NCBI GenBank assembly: GCA_016709845.1
Contig: JADJMA010000015.1
Location: 1 to 64,000, forward strand
DNA from: Flammeovirgaceae bacterium
GTDB lineage: Bacteria; Bacteroidota; Bacteroidia; Cytophagales; Cyclobacteriaceae
DNA length: 64,000 nucleotides
Direction: 5' to 3'
Under the pieces are notes generated by a model. That model searched no databases, had not been told where the DNA came from, and saw only the letters and a list, made by a program, of their open reading frames with translations. Both the position numbers and the translations under genes were made by a program. Shown here piece after piece: positions 19,564-30,216 of this stretch (positions are counted from its first letter, which is position 1; each line of letters starts with the position of its first letter).

Positions 19564-19600
19564 CAAAATGTTGCGCAATGGTTTATCCCGGCTATTTCTT
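19556..19600. repeat. Truncated attC-like site 4
   Basis: The left core GCCGCTAAC is followed by AAAATGTTGCGCAATGG, similar to the left arm of site 0 (AACAAAATGTTTCTCTGCAATGG). No right arm follows. The sequence passes into the terminator of the next gene, which marks the end of the cassette region. Confidence 0.45.
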
Positions 19601-19616
19601 ACAATTCCATTTAAAA

Positions 19617-19643
19617 AAAGGCTGCCCTTTTGAGGCAGCCTTT
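19617..19643. terminator. Intrinsic terminator of the SusCD-lipoprotein operon
   Basis: A 10-bp stem (AAAGGCTGCC / GGCAGCCTTT) has a 7-base loop. In the minus direction it is followed by U-rich sequence (complement of TTTAAAAAAA). It lies 22 bases past the lipoprotein gene stop. Confidence 0.8.
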
Positions 19644-19665
19644 CTCGAAAAGAACATTTTAATAT

Positions 19666-21286
19666 TTAGTTCATCACCACAGCTGCCAGTTGCGGACTTG
19701 CCGTGATATTACTTTGATTACCGGTGTTGCTTACAAATACTCCATAGATATCAAGTGTACCCTTTGCCGTAAATGGAGAAAAAGTAGGATTTGCAGAATT
19801 ACCGTTTGTATTGGTGATACTAATTCTTCCACTCTGCTTATTCTCAACACCGTTGGCCATAGTCCACGTGGCTATTCCATCCTGATCTATTGAAATACTT
19901 ATAGGCGCTGCTTCACCAGTATCTATTGCCACAAAGTAAACTTTACCAGTCTGATCTCCACCCGCGTTGGTTTCATTGGCACTCCATTTAATTTGAGTAC
20001 CCAGGTTATACCCACCACCTAAAGTAAAAGTAGGTGCAGGAGGAGTATTTACATCCACAGAGATGCTTCCAGTAGGCACCGGTGCAGGATTTCCTGCTGC
20101 GTCTGCGCCTCCACTAAAGGTAACGGCAAGTGGACCCTGCGTAGCCGGCACTAACGGATCAGCCAATTTGAAAATGTAGATGAGGCTAGCCGATAAGCCA
20201 TCTGCTGAAACTGTAAAGGGTGCATTTGTAATGGTCTCAAGTCCATGACCGCTGATGGTTGCTTTCACAGCATCAGCCGCTTTGGTACTCATCCTCTCGT
20301 TGTAGTTGACAGTCAGTGTAACGAATTGATTTTTACCGATAAAATAACTTCCCACATCTTTTGTAATAAGAGGTGCCGTGTTATCCACATTGATAGTCTG
20401 CGTTTTATCATCCTGAGTCAATTCTACTTCAGCCACGATAGCCGTTGCTCCACTTACAGTAGCGGTTACTGCTCCCGTATAGGAACTTGCGGCCGCTGTA
20501 TAAATTACGTAAAACTCATTCTTCTTCCCTTTGTAGGAAAGAGCCGTTACAGGGCCTGCAGTTCCTGCGGTTGTCGGTGCAAAGGAAACACTTGGTGCAG
20601 TTTTCATTTCTGCCTGATTGTATTTGATATGCAGCGTATCACTTACGCCACCCTTCAATGGAACTACTATTCCTTTCACCCCGAGCATTTTTGTTGTAGC
20701 TATGGGCACAAAGTCTGCCACATCGTTGGCACAATAGGTCAGGTTCATGGCGGGTTGGAAGATAACGCTCTCGAACAAACTGGTGTTGGTGGCTGCAGAA
20801 GCAAGTACCTTCGATCCGTCCTTCAACAGGATATCGCTGGTAATCTTGATATCTGAAGTTAACAAATTCTCAGTAGCTGTAGCATCCAGGTTCAATGCAG
20901 CTAAAATGGTTGCCAGGGGTACAGAAACTTTTCCTCGTTTATACCTTGCTCCACTCGGAATTGCAAATGCACTTGCTGGCACAGTAGCTACCAGTACCCG
21001 TGCTATACTGGGTGTGGCTGCATATACTTGTACTTCTTGTAGTACTTCCTGGTCTTCTGCAAGAAAGTCTGCATCATAACTGAACACCTCATCACCAATT
21101 ATATTATTCTTATAAAAACTATTGGTGCACCCTGTTGCATTCAGATTACTCACAGCATCTCCCCGCAATGCGAGTAGAATTCCCTTCTTTACCTCATTAG
21201 AATCCAGCGGATCTTTTGACTCGTCCACACAGGCTAGAGTAAACCCCAGTAATAGTAGGATGGTCAATTTATTTATATATTTTTCA
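19666..21286 (-). CDS. SusCD-linked surface lipoprotein with Ig-like domains
   Basis: The protein of about 540 residues has a lipoprotein signal (MKKYINKLTILLLLGFTLAC, Cys20) once the start at ATG 21286 is joined across a run of five As that should be six. Residues from about 300 look like repeated bacterial Ig-like folds (VDNTAPLITKDVGSYFIGKN, ANETNAGGDQTGKVYFVAID). It follows SusD by 19 bases on the same strand and is probably a third, surface-exposed member of the SusCD outer-membrane complex, perhaps binding the substrate. No catalytic motif is seen. Confidence 0.7.
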
Positions 21287-21305
21287 TTGATCTTTCTTTA
21301 GTTGG

Positions 21306-22981
21306 TTAACGCAATTCAGGACCGTTCACATTCCAGAATACCCTGGTGGTGTTGTCTGGCTTCTGCTCTACTGAACCATTTAGGTTCACAAAATTTGCCG
21401 GATAGACCATTGAGTATACAAACCCACCTTCTGCCCCTTCTACCGCACGTGTAGGCTGCATCAATTTAGGTGAGCCTGTTCTGCGATACAAATTGTACGC
21501 TTCAAGTCCATTACCCCAAAGCGATTTGTAATATTCTTTCAAAATGATATCCTGCTTATCAGTGGCTACATCATAGAAAGCTCCTAACGTGGCTGTATAT
21601 GTTACCTGTGAAGGCTCAAGCCCTGCAGGTAATGATTGGCCTAATGCGTTGGAGAAGCTACGCACCCGCGTAATTGACTTCAGTACACCACTTAACATTA
21701 AATCCTTGGCTGCAGCCGGGTTTGATTTCAAACGTATTGCTACCTCCGCTTTCATGAAGTCGGTAAACCAGCTCATATAAATAGGTTCTATACCCGCACC
21801 ATTTCCACCTTGACCTAGTTTTGTTGTGCTACCATAATTTGGATCTCCATCATTTAAATCGATACGACCACCGGCAGGGTAAGCGCCCATCGCAGTAAGT
21901 GCATTACCATCTGCAGGGCTACCATCCGCATTTCCATGGTCGCGTCCATAAAATCCGGGCTCAAAGGTACAGAAGGGTTGTCCTTCAGCTACATAATGAG
22001 GGGGTGCCGCTGTCAACGCACAAGGAACAGATTCGTTATCATCTGCCAGCATCCGTGCTTTGGAGCCTGCCTGACGATAAAAATAATATCTCCAACGTGG
22101 GTCCTGAACTCCAAGGTTTGGATCACGATACATCTGGAACATAAAATAATTCCCTAGATATATTCCAGTACCTCCATTTATGCTATAAGAACTCTGATAG
22201 CTCGGGTTTCTTGAAATGGAAGGAACTGATGCAGTTCCATACTTGTAGGTAAACTCCTCAGCATCGGTGTCGATTAGGTCATTGGCAGCAATTAAAGCAT
22301 CTATTGCAGCTACGGCCGTTGCATTCGAAGTCATCGATGATAAGTTAAGCTGTGCTTTTAATTCCAATGAATTAGCCAGTGTAGTCCATTTTTTACGATC
22401 GCCATTAAAATAAATATCGCGGGACAAGCCTGTGCCTGCTGTATTGGCAAGGTCGGTTCTTGCTTCTGCTAGCAAAGCAATACAAGCTGCGTAAATGGTA
22501 GCGCCACTTTCCGTTCGGGATTAAAATTACCTCATTACCCTTTAGGGCCTGGGTAAAGGGAACATCGCCATACACATCTACTAAAGTCAGGTACACGTAC
22601 CCTTTCAAAATCTTAGCCACACCCAGGTGAACATTTTGCTCGCTCGCGTCTACCAAAGGGATTATGGTCTCAACATTAACCAATATCTTTTGATAGGCAT
22701 CCTGCCAAATGCCATTCTGCTCTGGGGTGAATAGGCTTTTATAGGTATTCGCTCCCGTCATTGCCCTCATCCTTACCAGCTCAGACACACTCCGCACATT
22801 CACAGCTGCTACTTTGGCGAAAAATAAACCAAAGTCGGTTTGAATCTTATTCATTAAGCAAATCGGGATTGGCTTGATCGATACCCACCTCATTGGGGTT
22901 ATCCAAATCTCGGGTCATATCGCAAGACATGACTATCGCCATGACTGCAATTACACTTAATATTTTATATCTCATTTTCAT
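21306..22981 (-). CDS. SusD/RagB-like outer-membrane lipoprotein (frameshifted)
   Basis: The reconstructed protein has about 558 residues and starts MKMRYKILSVIAVMAIVMSC, with the lipid-modified Cys at position 20. RDLDNPNEVGIDQANPDLL and FTPEQNGIWQDAYQKILVN are typical of the SusD-like_2 group. The C-terminal half has the usual helical TPR-like layout (EYYKSLWGNGLEAYNLYRRT). SusD proteins lie over the SusC barrel and capture oligosaccharides or peptides. Breaks occur near 22860 and 22505. It sits 14 bases downstream of the SusC stop. Confidence 0.85.
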
Positions 22982-22995
22982 AGTCAACTTCTAGT

Positions 22996-25732
22996 TTAGA
23001 ATGTTAATCTCAGGTTTACTCCATATCTCCTTGCCGAAGGACCACCAAGGAATTCAAATCCTGCACCGTTACCGGTTCCAAATGGTGTACGATCAAAATC
23101 AACATGGGTATACTTTGGTGTATTCAAGGAACGGAACCAAAGATTGTTTCCTACCAATGAAATATTAGCACTGCGGATGGACAGTTTTGAAATAAGGTTT
23201 GAGGAATATTATAACTTAAAGAAACCTCCTGAAGTCTGATTCGGGTGGCATCAGATATTGCCCTGTCCTGTGGGTTTTTTTCCAATACTGACTGGGTATA
23301 GAAAACTCCTGCGGTAGTTAATATTCCATCATTGACTGACCCATCCGACTCTTTTACACCAGGAAGAATCAACGGCAAGCCTGGATCAAAATCCTCAAGA
23401 TCCTTTGTCACACCACGCCCTATGAGTGCAGCTACAGTCGAAGAAAACATATCTCCTCCGTGTACATAATTCACCTGAAAAGCAAAAGTGATTCCTTTCC
23501 AAGTTACGTCAGAAAAAAGTGACCCTAACCAATCCGGATTAGGATCTCCCACGATATATAGATCTGGAGTAAGAACATAATTATTGTCCCCATCGGTTAA
23601 GCGCTGATCGGCATCATTGCGCTGTACCTTTTGTCCTTTGATCACGTTGAAAGGCTGGCCCTCTATGGCAAAATTTCCTAAGTCAGAACTGCCTGATATT
23701 AAAATTTCCTTAGAGCCTTCCGGTAAACTCACTACTTTACTTACATTCTTTGTGAAATTTCCTCTCAGATTCCAAACCACGGCCTTGCGAATAGGCGTAA
23801 CGATCAGTCCAATTCTACTCCTTTGTTGGTTATCTCGCCCGCGTTGATCAAAGTCTGCGTGTAACCAGTAGACGGATCAACTGTCGCGCTAAAATCTGAT
23901 CTTTTGCACTTCTGTTATAGTAAGACAGATCCAGTTTGACAAGATTCTCCAAAAGCTGGGCTTCCAATCCAAACTCAAGCTCCCTTTGTAATTCAGGCTT
24001 AAGGTTGCTATTAGCCAAACGGTAATTTTGTCCCTGTACGGGTACATTACCAAGTGCATCACTTTGATAAGAGGCTACAATTGGCAGTATAGCCCTTGTG
24101 TTATACGGATCAGGGAAATTTGCTGAAGTTCCGTATCCTGCCCGTATCTTCAGAAAGTCTAGCACGCCTGCGCCAAAATTTGGAAAGGCAGCTGTAGGAA
24201 TAAATGATGCACTAGCACCAGGATAGAATAAGCTATTATTTTCTTTCTCCAGCGTAGTAGACCTTGGAGAAGAAACGATTAGTAAGTGACGTTTGAATTG
24301 TATTGTTTAGAATCCATCTCGGATTGGCTATGCCGTTTGTATTTCTGTAATACACGTTGCCTCCGGTAACCGGATCTTGATAGGGCCAGTTGGTGATATC
24401 AAGATTTCTTGGTGTAAAGAACAGGTTAGCAAATATTGAAGGACCACCCAAGGAAGTGTTACCCTTACCCGGAGCGGATGGAGGGGATTCGAAGTAAGAT
24501 CGTACATAGTTAAATGTGCTACTCATTTTAAGTTTACGGTAAGGTTGGCATTGCCACCCAACGAAAAATTATCGCGTTGCACATTATTATGTTCTATATA
24601 CCCCTTTTCATCAAGGTGACTGTATGCAAAATTAAGGTTCCCAAATTCTGAACTTCCACCTAAGCTGAGGGAAGTATTTGATGAGGTTCCTTTCCGAAAC
24701 ATATCCTTTACGTTGTTTGGATAGGCTTTAGGAATGTATCCACTAGCCTGAGCAAACTCAGGAAATTCGGGAAATTTAGCACGCCACTCATAAAAGGGAT
24801 GAGGAGGTGTGCCACCGCCTGATGTTACTGGAGATGTTCCATCAAATACATTTCCCCAGTTACTAAAAAACTCTCCATAATCTCCATCATATCCATTTCC
24901 CCATTTGTTTTGGAGTTCGGGTACGATAGCCTCAGTGATAAATAATGACTGGCTTAGGGATGCTTCAAATTTTCTTGCATTCTTATTATGCGATCCGGTC
25001 TTGGTAGTTACCAAAATCACACCATTGCGGCCCAATGAGCCATACAAGGTGGTGGCACTCAATCCGCGCAAAATGTTAATGCTTTCTACGTTGTTGGGAT
25101 CCAAATCAAAAAAACGATTCGGTCCAATCTGGCCATCTACATAATCCTTGTTTGAGTCATTGTTACCGGTGTTAATGGGTACCCCATCTACTATCCATAG
25201 CGGTTGTGTATTTCCAGACACAGAACTGATACCACGGATATTGATCTTTGATCCTGATCCGGCTATTCCGGAAGAATTTAAAATCTGAACCCCTGGGGAG
25301 CGGCCTTGCAGTGCACGGCCCAAGTCTGGCTCCGGTTTGTTGGCAAGATCAGTACCAGAAACAGTTGTAGAAGCATAACCCAGTGCCTTGCGATCACGCT
25401 CAATACCCTGGGCTGTTACCACTACCTCTGTGAGTTGCTGCACATCCATGGCCATTTGTACATCAATAACAGCACGCTGCCCTATATTGATCTCCTGTGT
25501 GGTGAAACCAATAAAGGAAAGCACTAAAGTGCCTCCCGATTCAGGGACACTTAATTGATAGTTACCCTCAGTATTGGTAACCACCCCATTCGTAGTTCCT
25601 TTCAGAACCACGTTAACTCCCGGGAGTGCCGAGCCATCTTCCTGGGCCGTCACTTTCCCGGAAACTATTCGTTCTTGTGCCCATACATTGGACACGAACG
25701 AATGAGAAGCATACTAGTAAAAACTTCATCAT
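22996..25732 (-). CDS. SusC/RagA TonB-dependent transporter (frameshifted, internal deletion)
   Basis: ATG 25732 starts a signal peptide, then a CarboxypepD_reg-like domain (VSGKVTAQEDGSALPGVNVV), a TonB box region, and the plug with QLTEVVVTAQGIERDRKALG, INIRGISSVSGNTQPLWIVD and SINILRGLSATTLYGSLGRN. The barrel follows and ends GVNLRLTF. The reconstructed length is about 910 residues, short for this family (about 1000-1100). At about 24265 SLTNRFFS is followed directly by STTLEKENNSLFYPGASASF, where other SusC proteins have some 150 more residues. Further breaks occur near 25705, 24525, 23860, 23800 and 23160. It is an outer-membrane importer energised by TonB. Confidence 0.87.
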
Positions 25733-26090
25733 AGATTGTAGTTAGGTTAGGTGAAAATTGAATAATAATTACTCATTAAGTTTAAGCAATACTCCCGCAT
25801 TAAGCAATTAGAAAGCAATTAGATTTGTACCGTTCGAATAATTACAAAATATAGAGCCGCTAAAACAATGATGCTTTTCAAATTATTACCGCTCGCGAGC
25901 TATTTTAACCTATCGTCTTTTCAGTACGTAAATTTTACTCACTTAACCAAAAAAAAAATTTTTACAGACGGGCTGAATTCAATTTGAAGTTGAATCAAAA
26001 TTATATCGGAGTTGGTCAAGTTTGAATTACTGGATAATGTAATTGAACGGTACTGTAAACTTATTTTAGGACGAGGCACCCAATTTTAAT
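25733..26090. other. SusC upstream region
   Basis: This AT-rich intergenic sequence has no open frame worth calling. It should hold the SusC operon promoter (minus strand), but I cannot single out a clear TAnnTTTG box. Confidence 0.4.
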
Positions 26091-26115
26091 GGTGGAGTTC
26101 ATAGCGAGACTTCGC
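26091..26115. repeat. GGAGT-GAGACT intergenic repeat, copy B
   Basis: GGTGGAGTTCATAGCGAGAC is followed by TTCGC, then a short GA repeat (GAGAGAGAGA). It shares its layout with copy C, also preceded by AATGGTGGAGT. Confidence 0.5.
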
Positions 26116-26169
26116 AGAGAGAGAGAGATCAAATACAACTAAAATTAAAATGTATTTTAAAACACAAAA

Positions 26170-26192
26170 GCATCAGAACTAATTTCTGATGC
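26170..26192. terminator. Intrinsic terminator of the second beta-propeller gene
   Basis: A perfect 9-bp stem (GCATCAGAA / TTCTGATGC) has a 5-base loop. In the minus direction it is followed by TTTTGTGTTTT, and it lies 26 bases beyond the stop at 26219. Confidence 0.85.
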
Positions 26193-26218
26193 CTTTGCAA
26201 TAATTATTTAACACTATT

Positions 26219-29200
26219 TCAGTTCTTCTTTTCCAAATTGATTTTCTGATCAGGAAGTTTATTGTTGATTTGCGGCAGTTGCTTCTCTAAAAGCGTAGTG
26301 TACTCTTGCTGCACCTTTACCATTCTGTCTTTCAATACCCCATACACTTCTCCTTGTTGGTTGGTAGGTTTAAAATCAACACCGTTGGCCGTAATGTCAC
26401 TGGCCAAAGCGCTTAGCCTTCCATACAACTGCATGGGCGAGCGGAAAGCATCTTCGCGCGCGCCTGTCGATGAATGTCATATAGTTTTGCAGAGATGCCT
26501 TCTGCTTGCGTCTGCATGGCAATCAGTTCTTTCTGCAGTTTTGCATTTTGGTTGTTGGAATTAAATCCCCAAGCTCTTTACGAATCCATTCCATTCTGTC
26601 AATCATTTCAACAACCGTATTCATAGCATCTCTCAATTGCAGCGAGAACTGTACTTGTTCTTGAATCTCTTGCTCCGTTCCGGTGGTGTTCGGATCTTTC
26701 AACACATCAAAAGATTCTGAAAATTCCTTATTGTCTATTTTGATTTTGGCCGTGTATTTTCCTGGCGCTGCACGCGGCCCCAACTGTCCTTTCCACAAAT
26801 CAATATCCCAGGTTACCAGGGTCTCATCCTCACCATTCATTTCTACCCACGGTCTGCCGGGAGGTTTCGTTCTCAGTTTTGGCTTAAGGTAGGTTCATAA
26901 CGCAAATCCACCATACCCTGTTGATGCCCGCTTTGTTTTTTCCTTTTAAGGAACGCACTAACTCGTTCTTGTCGTTGTAAGTTTCAATTTGAACTCCACC
27001 CACTGAATCCTTGAGGTAATGATTCATAGGAGTTCCATAAGGGGATTAGCTTCCGGAGTTAAGACTTGGGGCATCCGTTTTATTGCCTCTACTTCCCCGA
27101 AAACGATAGGCTTTACGAATGTTAAAAACATAACTTGGTTGTTGCGCTGCTGCTGCATATTCTCTCAAGAAAGAAATATCGTCCATGATATAGTAGCCGC
27201 GACCATAAGTGGCTACTACCAGGTCATCAAAATTTTCCTGAATGGTAAGCCAATAAATTGGAGCGGGGGGCAAATTATTTCTAAGCAACATCCAGTCCTT
27301 CCCATCGTTGAATGACACATACAATCCATTGTCTGTTCCTGCATAGAGCAATCCCTTTTTGCTTGGGGTCTTACGCAACACATGAACAAAGCTTAAGATT
27401 GATTTTGGAATGCCATTACTAATTCTGGTCCATGTTTTCCAAGTCCGATGTTTTAAAAATATAAGGATCGAAGTCTCCCATTTGGTGCATATCCACGGAG
27501 ATATAGGCTGTGCCTGCATCATAGCGAGAAGGTTCGATGTTGGCTATCGTTCCCCAGGAGGCGTGTTAATGTTTTTAGAAACATTCGTCCATGTCTTTCC
27601 TCCATCTTGTGTCAGATTTACTTGGCCATCATTAGAGCCTGTCCAGATTAAATCTTTTTTAATCTTTGATTCTTCAATGGCAAAAAGTGTAGCGCCATCG
27701 AAAGTCATCAGGTTATCGATAGCAATTCCGCCAGAGTTCTGTTGATGCGATTTATCATTGGATGTTAAATCCGGACTAATGGTTTGCCAGCTTTGGCCTT
27801 CATCATCCGTTTTGTGAACATATTGACTACCACATATACCCTGTGCTGCGTAAGGAGGTGAATGGGACAAAGGGAAATTCCAATGCCAACGGTATTTTAA
27901 ATCTGCGGAGTCCATCCATATCCACTCTCAGGCCACACCCTTACTTCACGCGAGTGCCCGGTTCTTAAATCATTTCGTTGTAAACCTCCATCATAGCAAC
28001 CTGACCAAATAATATTGTCATCAAAAGGATCAGGGCGGGCAAAGCCACTCTCACAACCTCCTACTCCTTTCCACAATCCTAACGGAATATATCCCTGCAT
28101 GCTGTTGCTTGGTCCACGGTACGACCAACCATCCTGGCGGTTGCCATAGACAAAATACGGTATCTTGTTGTCCACTTCTACATGGTACATCTGTGCAATG
28201 GGAAGTACTACACGCATAAAAGATTTTTCCTCGGTTGAGGGGAGATACTGGCACAACCATCGTGGGCTACCATCATCCTATTCGCATTCAATGGATCGAT
28301 CCACATATCGTGATTATCGCCACCTCCGCGTGAAGTCTTTTCTCCAAAGTTTTACCTCCATCCAATGATTGGCTAAAGCGCACACTCATAAAATAAAGTT
28401 CATCCGGATTATCTGTAGAAAACTGCCATGCGTGTATAATAAGGTGCACGCTCTGCCATATCGTGGTTGTTGCTCATGAGCTGCCATGTTTCTCACTATC
28501 ATCCGATCTATAAAGAGAGGACTCTTTTCTTCAAACAGTGCATATACCCTTTTAGGAGTTACTTTGAGCAACCACTACGTTAGTCTTTCCTACGGGTTGT
28601 TTTTTACCTCCAGGTAGCCCCTTTGTATTCATTGGCTCCCAGTATCACCACCGTCAGTAGAACGATAGATACCTCCACCTTCGCCACCACTGGTTAGCCC
28701 CAGGTGTTGATATGGATAGAACCACATGGCTGCAAATAAAATATTTGGATTTTGAGGGTCTATGGCAAGATCAGCTGCTCCTGTATTTTCATCTACAAAA
28801 AGTACGCGCTGCCGGGTTTTGCCGCCATCTTTGTGCGATAGACACCGCGGTCTTGCTGCGGGCCATACGTATGGCCTAAGGCAGCAGCATAAACAATGTT
28901 TTCATTTTTGGATGGACAACAACACGTCCTATGCGTCCTGTTTTTTCAAGACCCATGTTGTTCCAGGTTTTGCCTGCATCTTTTGAAAAATAAATTCCAT
29001 TGCCAATAGAATGCGCGGGTCTGATAATAAATGTTTCTCCGGTACCTACCCAAACATGGGAAGGATCTGTAGGTGCTAAAGCCACAGAACCAATTGATGA
29101 TACCTCTTGATTATCAAAAATTGGCTTCCATGTTACACCGCCATCATCTGTTTTAAACAAACCACCGGAAGCAGCCCCAATGTAATTCACCATTGGATTG

Positions 29201-29365
29201 CCAGGCTCACCGGCAATGGCTATGGCACGATTACCCTCAGGGCCAATGAAGCGGTATTCCATTTTACTAAATACCGCAGGGTCAATTTTTGTGCTTGGGC
29301 ACCTAATGTCAATAACGCATGAGCAACCCAGGCCAATGCATTTTTTGAAGAATAAATTTTATCAT
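26219..29365 (-). CDS. Second sortilin/VPS10-type beta-propeller protein (heavily frameshifted)
   Basis: ATG 29365 begins a signal sequence (MIKFILQKMHW... ending GAQAQK), followed by FSKMEYRFIGPEGNRAIAIA. Asp-box repeats are seen at TDDGGVTW, SKDAGKTW, QDGGKTW and FNDGKDW. The middle carries HDMWIDP-like and YGRGYYIMDDISFLREYAAA stretches, and a helical C-terminus ends QINNKLPDQKINLEKKN. The reconstructed length is about 1045 residues, with nine or more frame breaks. It is a paralogue of the protein at 2906-5996 and has the same likely exported location. Its molecular role is unknown. It lies upstream of the SusCD genes in the same orientation. Confidence 0.78.
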
Positions 29366-29426
29366 TACGTTAGATTTAATTTACGTATTACTCAATTAAA
29401 GCGATAATCTAAGGAATTGTTCGTAA

Positions 29427-29964
29427 TCAGGATACGTCAAATGGGTTGATCGGTCGAAATGAATTATAAGCAACACCGACTGAACATTCAAGCGGAGATT
29501 GAGCAATGATTTTGCGAACAGTCCAATTCAGACTAAGTATCATAAAAGCGATGATATTAAAAAGTTTATAATAAGCCCACTTTAAGAATAACACAAAAAG
29601 TAAAAATACTGGGTGATAGATGATAAAGAGGAAAGTCATGGCGCTTTCACCCCGATCCTTCAATTTTCAATAATTTTATAAGTGTAGTTATTATAATAGA
29701 AACACTCACTAAATACAGTACAGAAAACCCAAGTGAGAAAAAGAAATAGTTCCAGCTATTGGAGACAGTACAAATTAATATGGAGTTTACAAAAATAAAT
29801 CCGATGTAAATAAAACCTGCTATAGTCCAGACATGATCGGCATTTTTTGGTCCGATAATAAAAACAGCGGGGATGGTTAGGAGTACAAATGTTGCCATCT
29901 GGATAAAAGGCTTTTGAAGTAATTCGAATATCATTTCTGTCATAGATTTTGTAATATAAAACAT
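29427..29964 (-). CDS. Small multi-pass membrane protein (one frameshift)
   Basis: Two overlapping frames join near 29655 (KIE/DRGESAMTFLFIIYHPVF) into a protein of about 178 residues starting MFYITKSMTEMIFELLQKPF. Five or so hydrophobic segments are visible (MATFVLLTIPAVFII, WTIAGFIYIGFIFVNSILIC, YFFFSLGFSVLYLVSVSIII, FLFIIYHPVFLLFVLFL, LFNIIAFMILSL). No family is recognised. It stands alone between purB and the beta-propeller gene. Confidence 0.55.
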
Positions 29965-30021
29965 CTATTTAATCCTGAATAGTATTCTCGACCCAAAATT
30001 AGCATAGAGACTTTTGGAAAT

Positions 30022-30046
30022 GGTGGAGTACGAAGTGAGACTTCGC
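30022..30046. repeat. GGAGT-GAGACT intergenic repeat, copy C
   Basis: GGTGGAGTACGAAGTGAGAC is followed by TTCGC. A half copy (AGCGGAGTCTTGG) lies at about 30098, and copy D follows 120 bases later. Confidence 0.5.
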
Positions 30047-30166
30047 TAGGAGAAGGTGTGCGTGGAGGTGGCCTAAACAAGATTAACAATTCCTATTCTC
30101 AGCGGAGTCTTGGCTTTTGTAAATTAGCAGTAGAAAAACTTTTGAGAAATATTTAATTCATTTAGT

Positions 30167-30193
30167 AGCGGAGTTTGAAAACGAGACTATGCG
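30167..30193. repeat. GGAGT-GAGACT intergenic repeat, copy D
   Basis: AGCGGAGTTTGAAAACGAGA is followed by CTATGCG. It lies 24 bases past the purB stop, so it falls in the purB 3' region. Confidence 0.5.
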
Positions 30194-30216
30194 AAAGGGA
30201 AATAATTTCTCCAATC

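Noticed and set aside
15644..19600. Insertion sequence or transposon instead of cassettes
   Set aside because: No transposase, no terminal inverted repeats bounding the whole segment, and no target-site duplication seen. The chained complementary core sites fit integron chemistry better.
20245..20856. 203-codon plus-strand open frame inside the SusCD-linked lipoprotein gene
   Set aside because: It lies wholly antisense to a well-supported lipoprotein gene, and its Cys/His/Ser-rich composition is typical of a shadow frame.
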